Origin: an archaeon
Lineage (GTDB): Archaea; Asgardarchaeota; Hermodarchaeia; Hermodarchaeales; Hermodarchaeaceae
Assembly (NCBI GenBank): GCA_016550405.1
Contig: JABXGX010000212.1
Coordinates: 1 to 18,427, forward strand
DNA: 18,427 nucleotides
Reading direction: 5' to 3'
Part shown: in pieces, positions 7,667 to 14,927 of the stretch
How the letters are laid out: every line of letters begins with the position of its first letter
Position numbering within the stretch: position 1 is the first letter of the stretch
Notes under the pieces: generated by a model
Databases searched by the model: none
Told to the model about the DNA's origin: nothing
Seen by the model: the letters and a program-made list of their open reading frames with translations, nothing else
Translations under genes and position numbers: made by a program

Positions 7667-8026
7667 ATGGAAATCGAAGATGTTATAGCAGTCTTACGGC
7701 GCGTTTTAGACCCTGAACATCCCGTTAATGTCGTCGAAATGGGCCTAGTCAAAGCAGAAGATGTCACTATCACTGGTAATGAAATACTTATCCAATTCTC
7801 CCCTACAGTTCCCCAGTGTCCTATGGGTGCTGTAATTGGTATTGTTATTCGAAAAGCTTTGAAAGATGAATTTCCCGAGAGTAAAGTGTCTGTTCAGGTA
7901 AAGCCAGGAACGCATATGCGTGAGGACGCCTGCAATACCATGATTAACAATGATGATCAATACAACTCAGCCATCGAGAAGCTCAATGCATCTGGAGCTC
8001 TTGACCGGCTAATTCTCAAAGAATAA
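7667..8026 (+). CDS. MIP18/DUF59 Fe-S assembly factor, Cia2-like
   Basis: A 119-residue MIP18-family protein. The opening VLRRVLDPEHPVNVVEMGLV (9-28) is the family hallmark and FSPTVPQCP (44-52) carries the conserved reactive cysteine C51. The C-terminal half departs from bacterial SufT/PaaD: instead of a DPPW-type motif it has KPGTHMREDACN (79-90) then NNDDQYNSAIEK (94-105). That matches the GTH..E...N..I.D..R...A.E pattern of eukaryotic Cia2 (CIAO2/FAM96), the targeting factor that delivers Fe-S clusters to apoproteins. Relatives in TACK and Asgard archaea are known to share this form, as far as I recall. It is divergent from the coiled-coil/E1 operon and near the cysteine desulfurase, which fits Fe-S maturation. 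No Cia1 or MMS19-like partner is present here. Confidence 0.88.
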   Translation: MEIEDVIAVLRRVLDPEHPVNVVEMGLVKAEDVTITGNEILIQFSPTVPQCPMGAVIGIVIRKALKDEFPESKVSVQVKPGTHMREDACNTMINNDDQYNSAIEKLNASGALDRLILKE

Positions 8027-8138
8027 CTACTCGGTTTTATCCGCAGATTTTTAATCGCTCGTTCAGCCTTTGAATGACCGTAGATGATATTTGGTGACTT
8101 TGTTTTTTCCGCAAAGCCCTTCTTCACTTTCACGCGAG

Positions 8139-8148
8139 TTAATATAGT
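8139..8148 (+). promoter_or_regulatory. TATA-like box of the V4R-type gene
   Basis: TTAATATAGT lies about 62-71 bp before the ATG at 8210, with a predicted start near 8170. The box lies inside the upstream extension of this reading frame, which argues against the ATG at 8084. Confidence 0.4.
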
Positions 8149-8209
8149 TTTAAGAATCACCAAATCAAGGTTTATTGGCTGGGTAGGCGTATTTACATTG
8201 CAACGGACT

Positions 8210-8872
8210 ATGTATAATAAGGAACCAGAATCGGTAACGGTTCCAAAGAACATGCTTGAGGAGTTCATCAAAGCAGAGGATTTTGTAACCAAGTATTTCG
8301 ATACTTCCCGTCGGCTTCCTAAAGAAGGGAAATTTCTCATAGGAAATCAACGATACGTCGCTCTTCCAGCTGAATTTATTACGGCGATGCGGGAACGCAT
8401 TGCAATTTCAGGCAGTGGTGAGCTCGCTGATCTTATAATCTATGAAGTTGCTAAGTCCTTTGGACAGCTGGATGCACGTGATTATCAGCAACGAATGAAT
8501 GTTCAAGACCCTGTCGGAATGCTTTCTGCTGGTCCCATCCAATTCAGTTTCCGTGGATTCGCACATGTCAATATCTTCCCGATTAGCAATCCATCCCCCG
8601 ATGAGAAATATCTCCTTGTATATGACCATCTTAACTCCTTTGAAGTCGAAGCTTCCGTAAAGAAAGCTGAGATTACCAAATCACCACGCTGTTTCTTCAA
8701 TGCCGGTTATTCGGCTGGATGGTGCGAGGAAAGTTTTGGTATCCCCCTCCAAGCTAGAGAAATTACTTGTAGGGCAATGGGTGATACCTCCTGTCGATTT
8801 GTGATGGCTCACAAAAACCATATTTTAAAGCACATCACGACAGAAGAAATCGAGAAATACAAATCCCTCTAA
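8210..8872 (+). CDS. Stand-alone XylR_N/V4R-type small-molecule-binding protein
   Basis: A 220-residue soluble protein. The C-terminal half has the XylR_N/V4R signature: CFFNAGYSAGWCEESFGIPL (161-180), then EITCRAMGDTSCRF (184-197), with C161, C172, C187 and C195 as possible metal ligands. V4R (vinyl-4-reductase) domains bind small hydrophobic molecules and act as sensors or as bacteriochlorophyll and methanogen accessory factors. No DNA-binding, kinase or other output domain is attached. The reading frame opens at 8084, but I start it at the ATG at 8210 because a TATA-like box lies between the two and the extra 42 residues look unrelated to the family. The neighbours give no direct clue; an M14 peptidase follows by 82 bases. 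A sensor that works through a partner is likely; the ligand is unknown. Confidence 0.78.
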   Translation: MYNKEPESVTVPKNMLEEFIKAEDFVTKYFDTSRRLPKEGKFLIGNQRYVALPAEFITAMRERIAISGSGELADLIIYEVAKSFGQLDARDYQQRMNVQDPVGMLSAGPIQFSFRGFAHVNIFPISNPSPDEKYLLVYDHLNSFEVEASVKKAEITKSPRCFFNAGYSAGWCEESFGIPLQAREITCRAMGDTSCRFVMAHKNHILKHITTEEIEKYKSL

Positions 8873-8954
8873 CTGCTTTCTTCAAAGACCTTGACTTTGC
8901 TGGAAACAGAAGTCTTTTTCAGCAAGTCACTAAAGCTTCGCTAGAGCTGATACA

Positions 8955-10640
8955 ATGAGCATCCTCACTAAGTCAACTTCATTCCTGCTACTCAGTTGTT
9001 TTCTGCTCATTCTTGCTCCTTTTCCTCAGCTATTTCACCCTAATATATTTGAATCTTCTCTGAGTTCAGAAGCTCAACCATCATCTTTTCCCTTTCATAC
9101 GAAAGTTATTAATCGGGTGAAAAGCCTTGGAACGATTCCATGGTTTTGGGACCAATATGCTAGTGCTCCAGGTCCTCTCGCGGGAGATGATGTTATTCGT
9201 TGGGGACCGAGTCTTGGTCCATACCATAATTATTCAGAGGTCCTCGACCATATCTATGATCGGCTTACGGATTTCCCTGACCTACTCCGCATATTCAAGA
9301 TCGGCGTGAGTTACAATGGCCTTTCTATCCCATGTGTTGCACTAACCGCTCCGGGCGATGCATCCAATCGCCAGGGGTTTTTAATCGTGGCTCATCATCA
9401 CGGGCGGGAAGCAATCACAGTTGAACACGTGCTCTATCTTCTAGATTTTTTACTTGCAAACTCTACCCAGCCTGAGGTTCAACGCATTTTAAACCACTTT
9501 GTATTCTATCTGATTCCTACTTTGAATCCTGACGTGCTTGGGATGTTGCATATCAATCCATGGCAGCGGAAGAATCTACATCCTACTGACGAAGATGGTG
9601 ATGGCTTGGCAGATGAATGGGAAGTGCAAGATGTCAACGGAGATTACATTGTAGATTTTTATGAAGAAGATGAATCCTACTATACCTACGAAGGTCTGGA
9701 TTTAGATGGTGATGGCGATACTGGCGAGGATTTACCTGGTGGGGTTGATCTGAATCGCAACTATCCTGTAGCCTTCACAGGCGGGGAGAATGATCCACGT
9801 AGTGTCGTTTACCATGGAACAGCTCCGTTTAGTGAACCTGAAACCCAAGCCATGTTGAATTTCACACTTAAACATTATCAGCAGTTGGTCTTCGGAGTGT
9901 CACTGCATAGTGGAGTAAGTGTGCTCTTGACTCCTTGGAGTTATACGAGCGAACCGAGTGAATTTGAGCCGTTTTTTGCTAACCTTGGGGCTGCAGTAGA
10001 GGAAGCCTCGGGATACGATTGGTGGAGTGCTACTCAATTATACCCCTCCTTTGGCACCTGGGATGACTGGCTATTTGGTGGTTATGGCATCCCTGCAGTG
10101 ACTCTGGAAACATATGGCAATGAATCAGCTTGGGGGCACAGTATCTGGGATTATTTCAACCCAAGTGCTGATCAAGTCTTATCGATCTGTTATCGTGTAC
10201 GGGATGCGATTTTCGCCATGACTGCCACACTTATGGATGAACCTGGAGAAGCGGTCATCGTAGTTCCAGGCGTTGTTTCAAGTGTTATCTCCACTCATGT
10301 TTCAGTGTATATTGATGCTAGTGCAAGTGGATTTCAAACGCTGTTACTGGAGTATCGATACAATCCTGAGCAGAATCACAATTGGGTAGGGCTTCCGTTA
10401 GTCTATCGTGAAGGAAATCGATATGAAGCATTTGTCCCAGCTTCTGCTCTGGGCGGTATAGTTGAACTGCACGTGTACGGATACGATTTTGCTGGACATG
10501 TGATTTATTCAGATTCGATATTCTATTCGATTTCACCTTTCATATTTGCGGGACTTGTCATTACAATCGTTTTGCTAATAGTTGTAATCGGAGTGGCTAT
10601 TTGGGTGATTATTCGCCGACGCCGTCACCAACGAACATAG
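8955..10640 (+). CDS. Secreted, membrane-anchored M14 zinc carboxypeptidase
   Basis: A 561-residue exported metallopeptidase. Residues 6-23 are a signal-like hydrophobic helix after a short K-containing start. The M14 catalytic domain (about 90-425) shows HGRE with zinc ligands H149 and E152, IPTLNPD (187-193), VDLNRNYP (264-271) with the substrate-binding N-R pair, SLHSG with zinc ligand H318, and catalytic E385 in TLETYGN. Between these is an acidic insert (211-262) with DEDGDGLAD, DVNGDYIVD and DLDGDGD, resembling EF-hand or dockerin-like calcium loops. Residues about 435-525 look like a beta-sandwich, followed by a membrane helix (530-553) and an RRRR stop-transfer tail, so the enzyme should face outside. 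Role: trimming external peptides for nutrition or envelope turnover. It sits between a V4R-type protein and a sugar kinase with no strong functional link. Confidence 0.9.
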   Translation: MSILTKSTSFLLLSCFLLILAPFPQLFHPNIFESSLSSEAQPSSFPFHTKVINRVKSLGTIPWFWDQYASAPGPLAGDDVIRWGPSLGPYHNYSEVLDHIYDRLTDFPDLLRIFKIGVSYNGLSIPCVALTAPGDASNRQGFLIVAHHHGREAITVEHVLYLLDFLLANSTQPEVQRILNHFVFYLIPTLNPDVLGMLHINPWQRKNLHPTDEDGDGLADEWEVQDVNGDYIVDFYEEDESYYTYEGLDLDGDGDTGEDLPGGVDLNRNYPVAFTGGENDPRSVVYHGTAPFSEPETQAMLNFTLKHYQQLVFGVSLHSGVSVLLTPWSYTSEPSEFEPFFANLGAAVEEASGYDWWSATQLYPSFGTWDDWLFGGYGIPAVTLETYGNESAWGHSIWDYFNPSADQVLSICYRVRDAIFAMTATLMDEPGEAVIVVPGVVSSVISTHVSVYIDASASGFQTLLLEYRYNPEQNHNWVGLPLVYREGNRYEAFVPASALGGIVELHVYGYDFAGHVIYSDSIFYSISPFIFAGLVITIVLLIVVIGVAIWVIIRRRRHQRT

Positions 10641-10717
10641 ATAAACACGAAAGTAAGCCTTTTGGGTAAGGTCTAGCTAAGAGGGTTCACCGTTTGTTTT
10701 CAACGGAGACGACACCT

Positions 10718-12181
10718 ATGCCAAAAGAAACCGATCAATTAATTGCGGTAATCGATCTTGGCACGACTGGGAATCGATCCGTATTATTTAATCTGAAAGG
10801 TCAAGAAGTTGCCAAGGCATACCGTGAGTTCCCAACTATTACCGATGAACCGGAACAAGCAGAACAGGATACGCAGGATTGGTGGCAAACGACCAAAGAA
10901 ACGATGTACGAGGTGACTAACCGACGAGGAATTGATCCCAAGAACATTGTTGCGGCTTCTGTGGTAACTCAACGTGCAACGCTGGTTCCTCTTGACAAGG
11001 AAGGGGACCCACTAGCACCTGCCATTACTTGGATGGATATGCGAATTTCCCCCTCAGCAGAGCAATTTGAAGAAATTGTCAAACAACGAATAAGTCTCCG
11101 CCGCGCCCTTTGGTTCAAAGATGTGGTTCCTGAGATATTCAAAAAGACATGGAAATTTGCTACACCTGATGCTTTCCTTTATAATCGGCTAACTGGCAAT
11201 CTTGGATCAGATTTAACGAATCATGGGTTTGGTCTTCTTAACCTTGAAACTCTAACTCTTGATGAAAAGTTAGGTGAGGAACTTCAGCTACCAATTTCGT
11301 TATGGCCCGACTTGCTTCACTCAGGAACTATTATCGGGGAAATAACTAAAACAGCTGAACAGGAAACTGGTCTCTTAGCAGGAACTCCTGTCATCGTTGG
11401 CGGAGGAGACCAACAATGTTCAGTTCTCGGGTTAGGCGTCTTGAAATCCGGTGATGCTAAACTCAGCCTCGGCACCGGATCGTTCATTGTCACCCCAGTT
11501 GAGAAAATTCTCAAAGACCCTCTGGGTGTGCTGTTCAGCCATCCCCATGTCCTACCAAACCAACTGGTTCTCGAAGGAGCTCTTCCTGGAACTGGAACTA
11601 TTCTTCGCTGGTTCCGAGATGAATTTGGACATGTTGAGTGCGCTGTTGCTGAACGGCTCGGACGAGATCCCTATGACTATATTATCGCTGAGGCAGCCCA
11701 GGCACCCCCTGGCTGCGATGGAGTCAGTGTTTTCCCATTCTTCACGTGGAGTATGGGGAAAATCCAAGGTTTAGGTTTTCAGCACACACGTGCTCATATT
11801 GCTCGGGCAATCTTAGAAAGTGTAGCCTATGCAATTCGTTTTCTAATTGATACAATGTTTTCAGTAGGTGTGAAAATCAATGAGCTCCGTTTAGATGGGG
11901 GTGGTGCGCGGTCTGCACTCTGGCGACAAATCCAAAGTGATGTCTCTGGTAAGCCGGCTTTGTATACCCGCGTGGATGAAGGTACTGCGTTAGGAGCTGC
12001 AATTCTTGCTGCAGTTGGGCTCGATTTGTATGCATCTCCCGAACAGGCCGTCAAGGCAATGGTTAATGAGCGAGAAAAGCACACACCTAACCAAAAAAAT
12101 TCCGATGCCTACAGTAAGGGGTATTCTCAGTTTCAACAAACTGTGATGAATAATATCCAAGAACTACTCAAACATGTCTAA
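10718..12181 (+). CDS. FGGY-family carbohydrate kinase
   Basis: A 487-residue sugar or polyol kinase with two actin-like domains. Seen: the phosphate-binding VIDLGTTGNRSVLF (11-24), ITWMDMR (103-109) where family members contact substrate, GGGDQQ (228-233) with the probable catalytic base D231, LSLGTGSF (249-256), and the adenosine-binding DGGGARSALW (393-402). GlpK and XylB relatives share these; the GGGARS and SDVSGKP pair leans to the XylB/gluconokinase branch while GGGDQQ recalls glycerol kinase, so I do not assign a substrate. A TTG at 10694 is also open, but the ATG at 10718 has GGAG (10705-10708) upstream and leaves little before the first strand. The nitroreductase gene begins 18 bases after its stop and is probably co-transcribed. 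No transporter for the sugar lies beside it. Confidence 0.87.
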   Translation: MPKETDQLIAVIDLGTTGNRSVLFNLKGQEVAKAYREFPTITDEPEQAEQDTQDWWQTTKETMYEVTNRRGIDPKNIVAASVVTQRATLVPLDKEGDPLAPAITWMDMRISPSAEQFEEIVKQRISLRRALWFKDVVPEIFKKTWKFATPDAFLYNRLTGNLGSDLTNHGFGLLNLETLTLDEKLGEELQLPISLWPDLLHSGTIIGEITKTAEQETGLLAGTPVIVGGGDQQCSVLGLGVLKSGDAKLSLGTGSFIVTPVEKILKDPLGVLFSHPHVLPNQLVLEGALPGTGTILRWFRDEFGHVECAVAERLGRDPYDYIIAEAAQAPPGCDGVSVFPFFTWSMGKIQGLGFQHTRAHIARAILESVAYAIRFLIDTMFSVGVKINELRLDGGGARSALWRQIQSDVSGKPALYTRVDEGTALGAAILAAVGLDLYASPEQAVKAMVNEREKHTPNQKNSDAYSKGYSQFQQTVMNNIQELLKHV

Positions 12182-12199
12182 ACTAAACGGGTGAAATTA

Positions 12200-12718
12200 A
12201 TGGATGCAATGGAAGCGATTGTAACTCGAAAATCTATTCGAGCATTTACTGATCAGGAAGTTACCGATGACCAAATCCAAGCTCTCCTTCAAGCGATGGT
12301 CGCTAGTCCCAGTGCAGGCAACAGACAGCCTTGGCGGATTTACGTGGTTCGTGATGTCTCAATCAAAAAGAAACTCGCCATCGGGGCCTATGATCAACAA
12401 TTCATTATCAAAGCCCCTGTAGTCTTTGTGGTATGTCGCGTTCCTGATGAGTCAGGCGCCCGATACAAAGACCGTGGTCGAGACTTCTACTCAATTCAGG
12501 ACACTGCTGCTATGACTCAGAATCTCTTGCTTGCAGCGCATAGTATGGGGCTGGGGGGGTGCTGGGTTGGTGCCTTTAATGATAGGGCAATTGGAACAGC
12601 AATTGAGTGTCCTTCAGGAGTATTACCTGTATCGATTATTCCGGTGGGCTATCCGGCTGAATCACCACAAGCTCGACCACGCCGACCAATTGCTTCGATA
12701 GTTCATTTTGTTATTTAA
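12200..12718 (+). CDS. Nitroreductase-family FMN oxidoreductase
   Basis: A 172-residue flavoprotein that probably uses FMN and NAD(P)H to reduce a small organic substrate. The FMN-binding TRKSIRAF near residue 9, SPSAGNRQPWR (about 37-47) and GLGGCWVGAF are typical. It is shorter than classical 200-220-residue nitroreductases, as are many archaeal members; a dimer is the usual active form. The frame is open from a GTG at 12191, but GGTGA at 12190-12194 is a good Shine-Dalgarno five bases before the ATG at 12200, so I use that ATG. It follows the FGGY kinase by 18 bases, suggesting one transcript. The physiological substrate is not visible from sequence. The gene ends 12 bases from a convergent membrane protein gene. 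Confidence 0.87.
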   Translation: MDAMEAIVTRKSIRAFTDQEVTDDQIQALLQAMVASPSAGNRQPWRIYVVRDVSIKKKLAIGAYDQQFIIKAPVVFVVCRVPDESGARYKDRGRDFYSIQDTAAMTQNLLLAAHSMGLGGCWVGAFNDRAIGTAIECPSGVLPVSIIPVGYPAESPQARPRRPIASIVHFVI

Positions 12719-12730
12719 AATGCCAATCCT

Positions 12731-13408
12731 CTACATTTGCTTCTGTAGGATTAGGAGTATGCAGAGTGGATAGACCCAGATAATGGCTGTTACAGCTGAA
12801 ATAATTTCAGGAATAGCAACACCTGTGAAAGGTAGAAGGTTCAGATAATAGAAGACCCAGATTAGTGCACTAACCAAAGCGAGAATGAACGCCATCAGAC
12901 CGATCAATCGAAGATGTTTTTCCTGCATCAATCGAACACCATAGATCATTCCTGCAACCAACAAAGTTGTAAAGAATCCCAAAGAAACGAGGAAATGGGT
13001 AAATCCAAAACCTTCATGGAACACACCAATAGCGACTAAGAAAAATTGGGCAATTGTCAACAGAATCGCTGCAATAATCCCAATTACGGAGCCTTCGAAA
13101 ACTTGGTGACGAATCAACCAAAAGGTCAATACCAGAGTGAAGAGACCAGCAAGGATTAGACCTGTATTGAATATAGGTGCAGCAGTGTTTACGCCAGGGG
13201 TTCCGTTTGAACCTCCTAGCATCCACGGGTGACCTAAATCACTCAAGGCGTTTGTCAACCAGTTAAACCAAGGGGATACGAGAATTGCGGCAGCAATTCC
13301 TATCAGGGCAATAAGGGGACCAATTATCCCGCAGAAGCCTGCGAAGCGTGTGGAAATAAGAAATTCTAACACAGGGTGTAATTCTTTTTGCTCCTCTTTT
13401 TCTGTCAT
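12731..13408 (-). CDS. DUF998-family membrane protein
   Basis: A 225-residue integral membrane protein with six predicted helices starting near residues 22, 78, 105, 130, 160 and 195. Family hallmarks are NALSDLGHP (about 53-61) and APIFNTGLILAGL (about 76-88), as in DUF998 proteins, whose function is unknown. The ATG at 13408 has AAGGT about nine bases upstream, and a TATA-like GGTATAACTA lies at 13431-13440 (minus), rather close to the start. It is followed convergently by the nitroreductase and preceded on the same strand, 211 bases away, by the HD phosphohydrolase. No catalytic motif is apparent. Confidence 0.78.
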   Translation of the reverse strand: MTEKEEQKELHPVLEFLISTRFAGFCGIIGPLIALIGIAAAILVSPWFNWLTNALSDLGHPWMLGGSNGTPGVNTAAPIFNTGLILAGLFTLVLTFWLIRHQVFEGSVIGIIAAILLTIAQFFLVAIGVFHEGFGFTHFLVSLGFFTTLLVAGMIYGVRLMQEKHLRLIGLMAFILALVSALIWVFYYLNLLPFTGVAIPEIISAVTAIIWVYPLCILLILQKQM

Positions 13409-13619
13409 GATAAAGTACCTTCAAAGGATCTAGTTATACCCGATTTGGCGTAAAGATAATGATAAGCCTTGCGCCCTCTAAATTCTGAAGAAATCACATA
13501 TCGTAGCCAAACCGAGGCAATCGGATAGAGACTGCAAGAATAAAGACATATCCTAAAAGAGCAAGCATAATTTTGGAAATTGCAGCAATGGAATATTTCT
13601 TTACACTAGTATGTCTCTT

Positions 13620-14252
13620 TTATTTTTGGATGAATGGTTTTAGTTCATCAGGTAATGATTCACCAATAGCTTGAAACTCTGCTGCTAAGGTTTTCATGAA
13701 TGTTACTAACAGATTGTGTCTCGGTACCGCAAGCTCCTTTCCTGTCTTGGTAGATATACGATTTGTGAGTTTCAGCAATTTTCGGTCTATATGTTCAATG
13801 GTCCCATGAAGCCCTCGTTTTTGCACAAGGCTCTCTGCAATGGTTCTAGCCAATCCCAGTGCACCCATGGCGTCAAGCTTATCTGCGTCACTAAGGATTT
13901 CCCCCTCAAGAGACTCGGGTGGTTTGTTTTCGCTGAATCGATGGGTCCGAATCGCTTTTGCCACTTGGGACAATTTCGTCTTTGGAAAAGCTGTGGTCGC
14001 TAAAAAGGCTACAGCCATATTCGCTCCAACCTCGGCATGAGATGCACCTGTAACCTCTTCTTCTGGTCGACCAATATCATGGAGTAATGCTGCCGCCTCG
14101 AGAACCTCTAAATCTGCTCCTTCTTTTTGTCCGATCAGCAAGCTCAGTTGACGTACTCGTAATGTGTGTTCATAGGAATGAGCTCCACGTTTACCTAAAC
14201 GTATCGCATTGTAAGCGAATTCTTCGATTGCACCCACAAGTCTATGGTCCAT
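13620..14252 (-). CDS. HD-domain phosphohydrolase
   Basis: A 210-residue soluble HD-superfamily protein. Metal-binding residues are visible in order: H29 in YEHTLRV, H58-D59 in LLHDIGRP, H104 in IRTHRFS, and D122/D124 in LSDADKLDAMG. This set matches COG1418-type HD hydrolases (YedJ-like), which act on phosphoester bonds in nucleotides or related molecules; the specific substrate is not known. The ATG at 14252 has GGTGA five bases upstream and a TATA-like stretch near 14306-14317 (minus). It is divergent from a small membrane protein gene across about 180 bases. Nothing appears truncated. Confidence 0.83.
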   Translation of the reverse strand: MDHRLVGAIEEFAYNAIRLGKRGAHSYEHTLRVRQLSLLIGQKEGADLEVLEAAALLHDIGRPEEEVTGASHAEVGANMAVAFLATTAFPKTKLSQVAKAIRTHRFSENKPPESLEGEILSDADKLDAMGALGLARTIAESLVQKRGLHGTIEHIDRKLLKLTNRISTKTGKELAVPRHNLLVTFMKTLAAEFQAIGESLPDELKPFIQK

Positions 14253-14340
14253 AACGATTCACCGAAATCATAGGATCTAATTTCATACCTCTCAAAGAAT
14301 GGGATAAATAATTAGCCCAATCACGAGTTTGAAGAACTCA

Positions 14341-14359
14341 CAGGAATACGTTGTTCCTG
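14341..14359. promoter_or_regulatory. Inverted repeat, candidate operator
   Basis: CAGGAA (14341-14346) and TTCCTG (14354-14359) are perfect 6-bp arms around a 7-base spacer. The repeat lies in the divergent promoter region of the HD and small membrane protein genes, just upstream of the TATA-like box at 14373-14380. Binding by a regulator is a guess. Confidence 0.25.
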
Positions 14360-14372
14360 GAAACTAGACGTA

Positions 14373-14380
14373 AACTATAA
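14373..14380 (+). promoter_or_regulatory. TATA-like box of the small membrane protein gene
   Basis: AACTATAA lies 53-60 bp before the ATG at 14433, giving a predicted start near 14402. Confidence 0.4.
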
Positions 14381-14432
14381 GGGCTTAATCTTAGCGAGGA
14401 TAGTTACACGCTTTCATGGATGTTGAAACAAA

Positions 14433-14912
14433 ATGGCTTTAATCGGGTTTATTCTACTTTTAATCGGGGGTCTATTACTAATCTACTCGGGGCAATCCAT
14501 TGCTTTGGACCCCCTTTACGCGACATTCCTAAAAGACTTCATTAACGCAATTTTAGGACCCCCATTGGGAGACCAAATTGTCGGGGCTTTAATCATCATC
14601 ACTAGCTTAGGGGGTATCCTTGTCATCATCGGATCAATCCTTTGGTACGCTGCCGGATCAGGCATTTTTGCGATAATCGGTCGCATTATAGTTTCACTCG
14701 CTACCTTTTCGGCTTTCTTCTATGTGGCAATGGAGCTTCTAAACGCCTTTGCCCTCGGTATCTTCAGTCAACCTATCGATGTCATCTTAGCTTATTTCTT
14801 GGGTCTGGGAATTGGATTCGCCAGCGTCATCATGATACTCGTTGGGAACTTTATTGGAGCTGGACGCAAGAAGAAAGAACCCGCCTCATATGAAGATACA
14901 AGTGAGGCCTAA
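14433..14912 (+). CDS. Four-helix membrane protein of unknown function
   Basis: A 159-residue hydrophobic protein I do not recognise. Four membrane segments are visible: residues about 2-18, 48-72, 78-100 and 115-142. They are followed by a basic then acidic tail (GRKKKEPASYEDTSEA) that is probably cytoplasmic. An upstream ATG at 14416 is in frame with the short run that ends in TAA before 14445, so the ATG at 14433 is the only start for this frame. It is divergent from the HD phosphohydrolase and convergent with the MFS transporter 15 bases away. No catalytic or ligand motif stands out. Confidence 0.65.
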   Translation: MALIGFILLLIGGLLLIYSGQSIALDPLYATFLKDFINAILGPPLGDQIVGALIIITSLGGILVIIGSILWYAAGSGIFAIIGRIIVSLATFSAFFYVAMELLNAFALGIFSQPIDVILAYFLGLGIGFASVIMILVGNFIGAGRKKKEPASYEDTSEA

Positions 14913-14927
14913 TCACGTCTTTAAGAC

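Noticed and set aside
8084..8209. The N-terminal extension of the V4R-type gene from the ATG at 8084
   Set aside because: A TATA-like box lies within it and the 42 residues do not resemble the family; the ATG at 8210 is preferred.
7957..8340. A 127-codon minus-strand ORF across the MIP18/V4R gap
   Set aside because: It overlaps two well-supported genes on the other strand, with no recognisable motifs; a shadow ORF.
9590..9740. Possible dockerin domain (cellulosome-type)
   Set aside because: The DxDGD loops lie inside the peptidase domain without the duplicated 22-residue dockerin layout, so they read as a calcium-loop-like insert.
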